Below, one piece after another: positions 61,624-64,000 of a DNA stretch of 64,000 nt. Position 1 is the first letter of the stretch. The number at the start of each line of letters is the position of its first letter. The DNA comes from Candidatus Gastranaerophilales bacterium (GTDB taxonomy: Bacteria; Cyanobacteriota; Vampirovibrionia; Gastranaerophilales; Gastranaerophilaceae), in the NCBI GenBank assembly GCA_944325875.1, contig CALVBU010000001.1:248001-312000 (forward strand), read 5' to 3'. The notes beneath the pieces were generated by a model. That model ran no database searches. It had not been told where the DNA came from and was given only the letters and a program-made list of their open reading frames with translations. A program made the position numbers and the translations under genes.

Positions 61624-61817
61624 TTATGAACTTCCTTATTAGCCTGTTTTACAAAGGTATCGCTATTACTAATATTTTTCGACATATTAGGTACGCTAGC
61701 AACCATACTATTTTGAACAACTTGCGCTGTTCTTTTGCTATTTGAATAGTCCGCACCATTTATTATATTTAAAAGGTTTTTGGCAATATCATAATTTGAC
61801 AAAAAACGTATTTTCAT
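61620..61817 (-). CDS. Uncharacterised small protein in the nanE operon
   Basis: 65 residues (MKIRFLSNYDIAKNLLNIIN, then Ser/Asn/Val-rich: SMVASVPNMSKNISNSDTF). The start at 61817 is set by AAGGAG upstream. Disordered C-terminal half; no family recognised. It lies 11 bases after nanE and overlaps the kinase gene by 4 bases (ATGA), so it is translated with them. Length and composition resemble the small lineage-type proteins elsewhere in the window, though no FTG motif is present. Confidence 0.6.
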   Translation of the reverse strand: MKIRFLSNYDIAKNLLNIINGADYSNSKRTAQVVQNSMVASVPNMSKNISNSDTFVKQANKEVHK

Positions 61818-61828
61818 TGATATACTCC

Positions 61829-62521
61829 TTAAACATTTCTTTGTACAAAACGCTTTGTAATAAGCTGTGGTCTGGTAATTGCAGATCCGATAACAACACA
61901 ATGTGCTCCCAATTCAAAAGCCTTATCAACTTGCCAAGGTTCCCATATTCTACCTTCCAAAACAACAGGGAGATTAGTCTCTTTTACCAAAGCTTCCAAA
62001 AGTTCAAAATCTGGACCATCTTCAGAAGCTTTAGAATGAGTTGTGTAGCCAGACAAAGTTGTAGAAAGTATATTTGCGCCAAGTTTTGCACAATTAACAC
62101 CTTCTTCAACAGTAGAAATATCAGCCATTGAAATACGTTTATTTATTTTAATATATTTAATAATATCATTTAACGTACACCCCTCACGAAGTCTTGAAGT
62201 TCCGTCAAAAGCAATAATATCAGCACCTGCATCAATTAACGATATAACATCTTTTAATGTCGGTGTAATATACACAATCTCTTTCCAGTTCTTAGGTATC
62301 ACATCCGGTTTTGTTAAACCGATAACCGGAACATCAAAAAGTGTTTTTGCGTTTCTTACATCTCTAGCACCAGCTACGCGAAGGCCACCGGCACCGCCTT
62401 TTACAACGGATTTCATCATTGCAGCCATGCATTTTTCTAAATACAAAGGTTCAGAAGGCATCGCCTGAACTGACACTACAACCTTATTTTTTAATCGATT
62501 AACCATTTCCATGGTACACAT
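61829..62521 (-). CDS. nanE: N-acetylmannosamine-6-phosphate 2-epimerase
   Basis: 230 residues, TIM barrel. VVSVQAMPSEPLY near the start, GAGGLRVAGARDV (about 44), ADIIAFDGTSRLR (about 95), MADISTVEEGVNCAKLGANI (about 131) and VVLEGRIWEPWQVDKAFELG (about 185) match NanE. Converts ManNAc-6-P to GlcNAc-6-P. There are alternative starts at Met4 and Met6. No Shine-Dalgarno sequence; reverse-strand TATAAT (62538-62533) is 11 bases before the ATG, so the leader is about five bases or none. First gene of a five-gene operon, divergent from the M16 peptidase gene. Confidence 0.92.
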   Translation of the reverse strand: MCTMEMVNRLKNKVVVSVQAMPSEPLYLEKCMAAMMKSVVKGGAGGLRVAGARDVRNAKTLFDVPVIGLTKPDVIPKNWKEIVYITPTLKDVISLIDAGADIIAFDGTSRLREGCTLNDIIKYIKINKRISMADISTVEEGVNCAKLGANILSTTLSGYTTHSKASEDGPDFELLEALVKETNLPVVLEGRIWEPWQVDKAFELGAHCVVIGSAITRPQLITKRFVQRNV

Positions 62522-62543
62522 TATAACTTAAAATTATAACTTA

Positions 62544-62552
62544 TGCTATAAT
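62544..62552 (+). promoter_or_regulatory. Extended -10 promoter of the M16 peptidase gene
   Basis: TGC followed by TATAAT (extended -10 type), giving a leader of about 22 bases with a GTGAGG ribosome site. Back-to-back with the nanE promoter. Confidence 0.55.
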
Positions 62553-62580
62553 AAATTTGAAAAAGGTGAGGAAAATTAAC

Positions 62581-63912
62581 ATGAAAAAAACATTAGTAAA
62601 ATATCCGTTTTTAACAAAAGAAGTTGAAGTATATACAAGAGAAAATGGTCATACGATTGTGCTTGCACACAAAGAAGGATCTATGGTAAACGTAAGCACA
62701 TGGGTTAAAACCGGTTCAATCAATGAAAATGACAAAAACAACGGAATTTCTCACTTTTTAGAACATTTGATGTTCAAAGGTACACATAAACACGTTGCCG
62801 GAGAATTCGACAGAATACTTGAAGCAAAAGGGGCAATAGTTAATGCTGCGACTTGGAAAGATTATACCTTTTACTATGTAACACTTCCAAAAGGTGAAAA
62901 CGGAAAAGATTTTTATGAAGCAATAGAACTGCATGCAGATATGATGCTCGATCCTATTTTACCTTACGAAGAAATCGGTGCTCCTTTTGACTTAAACGAT
63001 ACAACCGTAACAGATAAAAGAGAACGCCACGTTGTAATTGAAGAAATCAGAATGCGTAAAGACCAAAATTGGACAAAGGTTTACAATGCATGCAATTACA
63101 ATATGTATACAAAGCATCCTTACAAACGTGACGTAATTGGAACTCCTGAAATCATCTCTCAAGTTACTAGAGAAGATATCATGAACTACTATCAAACATT
63201 CTATTCTCCTGAAAATATGACAACAATAATAGTAGGAGATTTTGACTCAAAAGAAGTTCTTGAAAAAGTTGAAAAAGAATTTGATTTTAAAGGGCGCAAA
63301 AATTCACCTAAACAAATTAATGAAATTGATAAACCTGTTAGCTCAACAAAGACCATAAGAAATACCGGTCACATTAATACATCATATATGATGTTCGGAT
63401 GGTTAGGACCAAAAGCTGCTAACTTAAAAGATACAATATGTCTTGACTTGATAAGTATTATTTTCGGGGATGGTACAAGTTCAAGACTATACCAAAACTT
63501 AATTGAAAAACAATCTGAACCAATATTTAATATGGTAAATTGTGAGCATTATCAGTTTAAAGATGGAAATAATTTCTTTATTCAAGCAAACTTTAAACCT
63601 GAAAGACTTGAAATTGCCCAAAATCTTATAGAAGAAGAAATCGCAGGTCTATTAAAAAATCCAATTACTGATGCTGAAATTCAGAAAGCTAAGAAAAAAA
63701 CTAAATCTCGATTTGCATATTCTGCAGAAACTGTATCTGAAATAGGGGAAACTATCGGATATTACACAACAGTATGCGACAATCTAAAACTTATTGAAGA
63801 ATATTTGAATGACTTAGACTCAATCTCAATAGAAGATTTGAATACTGCAATAAAAACATACCTAAACATTGACAACGCAGTTATATCAATTCTTACTCCT
63901 GAGCAACAATAA
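62581..63912 (+). CDS. M16-family zinc metallopeptidase
   Basis: 443 residues, about the usual length of processing-peptidase-like M16B proteins. Inverted zinc motif HFLEH (His58, Glu61, His62) and the distal Glu in RERHVVIEEIRM (Glu154/155). The second M16 lobe follows from about residue 190 (YYQTFYSPENMTTIIVGDFD). The start is the ATG at 62581 with GTGAGG upstream; the TTG at 62557 was rejected. An ORF beginning at 63988 with a good ribosome site may encode a partner subunit, as M16B genes often come in pairs. Confidence 0.92.
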   Translation: MKKTLVKYPFLTKEVEVYTRENGHTIVLAHKEGSMVNVSTWVKTGSINENDKNNGISHFLEHLMFKGTHKHVAGEFDRILEAKGAIVNAATWKDYTFYYVTLPKGENGKDFYEAIELHADMMLDPILPYEEIGAPFDLNDTTVTDKRERHVVIEEIRMRKDQNWTKVYNACNYNMYTKHPYKRDVIGTPEIISQVTREDIMNYYQTFYSPENMTTIIVGDFDSKEVLEKVEKEFDFKGRKNSPKQINEIDKPVSSTKTIRNTGHINTSYMMFGWLGPKAANLKDTICLDLISIIFGDGTSSRLYQNLIEKQSEPIFNMVNCEHYQFKDGNNFFIQANFKPERLEIAQNLIEEEIAGLLKNPITDAEIQKAKKKTKSRFAYSAETVSEIGETIGYYTTVCDNLKLIEEYLNDLDSISIEDLNTAIKTYLNIDNAVISILTPEQQ

Positions 63913-63987
63913 GTTTTAACAAGAAATCTAATTATTTATAAACATCTGTAAGATTATGTATTCCATCCTTTTTCACAGGGAGGCAAT

Positions 63988-64000
63988 ATGATACATTACT
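63988..64000 (+). CDS. Start of a further gene, cut by the window edge
   Basis: ATG at 63988 preceded five bases earlier by AGGGAGG, giving MIHY before the edge. Too short to identify. It follows the M16 gene in the same direction after 75 bases. Confidence 0.45.

Noticed and set aside
61742-62131. Forward ORF of 129 codons
   Set aside because: Antisense to nanE, which has clear family motifs; no promoter or ribosome site.

Overview
The window is AT-rich bacterial chromosome with the standard genetic code. The organism is probably a gut-type, non-photosynthetic relative of cyanobacteria (Gastranaerophilales / Melainabacteria). This is inferred from three prepilin-like genes with the N-terminal signature AFTLAEVLITLGIIGI, an SLH-domain surface protein, diderm features (MlaEF, PBP4-type carboxypeptidase), the absence of photosynthesis genes, and many lineage-type hypothetical proteins carrying a short N-terminal FTG motif. 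No prophage, CRISPR array or insertion sequence was seen.

Layout. 1-1844: edge of a DUF2142 membrane protein and a stomatin/NfeD pair. 1845-2399: a gene-free stretch filled by an ordered array of hairpins. 2400-5530: rqcH-like gene, UmuC-type polymerase and an XRE regulator. 5590-7560: prepilin and SLH protein. 7650-16260: accessory block of unknown proteins (FTG proteins, a Cys-His-Asp hydrolase-like protein, an HExxH protein, an ABC1-kinase protein) with five tRNAs (Tyr, 2 Thr, 2 Gly). 16260-21807: dnaE and two WYL-type regulators. 22080-23936: a candidate small transcription unit, anmK and a small protein. 23938-31657: two reverse-strand operons (nnrD, trmL, phosphatidyltransferase, Gfo/Idh/MocA oxidoreductase, glycosyltransferase; then PBP4, nitrilase, acyltransferase). 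31696-38411: tig-clpP-clpX-polA. 38415-46080: tlyA, tatD, gatD, mlaEF, aminotransferase, small proteins, mazG. 46082-52740: prepilin with an unusual leader, dgkA-ybeY-pgpH and glycosyltransferases. 52801-58580: two membrane unknowns, a YitT protein, cdaA and lysA. 58674-64000: a prepilin gene interrupted by an 11-G tract, a nanE/ROK-kinase operon and an M16 peptidase.

How the genes work together. Cell-envelope work dominates: peptidoglycan turnover and modification (anmK, nanE, ROK kinase, PBP4, lysA, gatD), lipid handling (mlaEF, dgkA, acyltransferase, CDP-alcohol transferase), glycosylation, and surface fibres or adhesins (prepilins, SLH protein). Cyclic di-AMP turnover is complete in the window (cdaA synthase, pgpH phosphodiesterase). 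Protein quality control is represented by tig, clpP, clpX and rqcH.

Most notable: (1) a hairpin array at 1931-2353 that is itself a large imperfect palindrome, with paired hairpins at matching positions but different stem sequences; (2) two 11-nt G tracts, each about ten codons after a well-formed ribosome site and promoter, one putting a prepilin out of frame and the other forming a possible phase-variable leader upstream of a second prepilin; (3) many genes whose ATG lies at the expected transcription start, suggesting leaderless mRNAs; (4) the family of N-terminal FTG-motif proteins. Several start codons were chosen over upstream TTG codons that are really part of the Shine-Dalgarno sequence.
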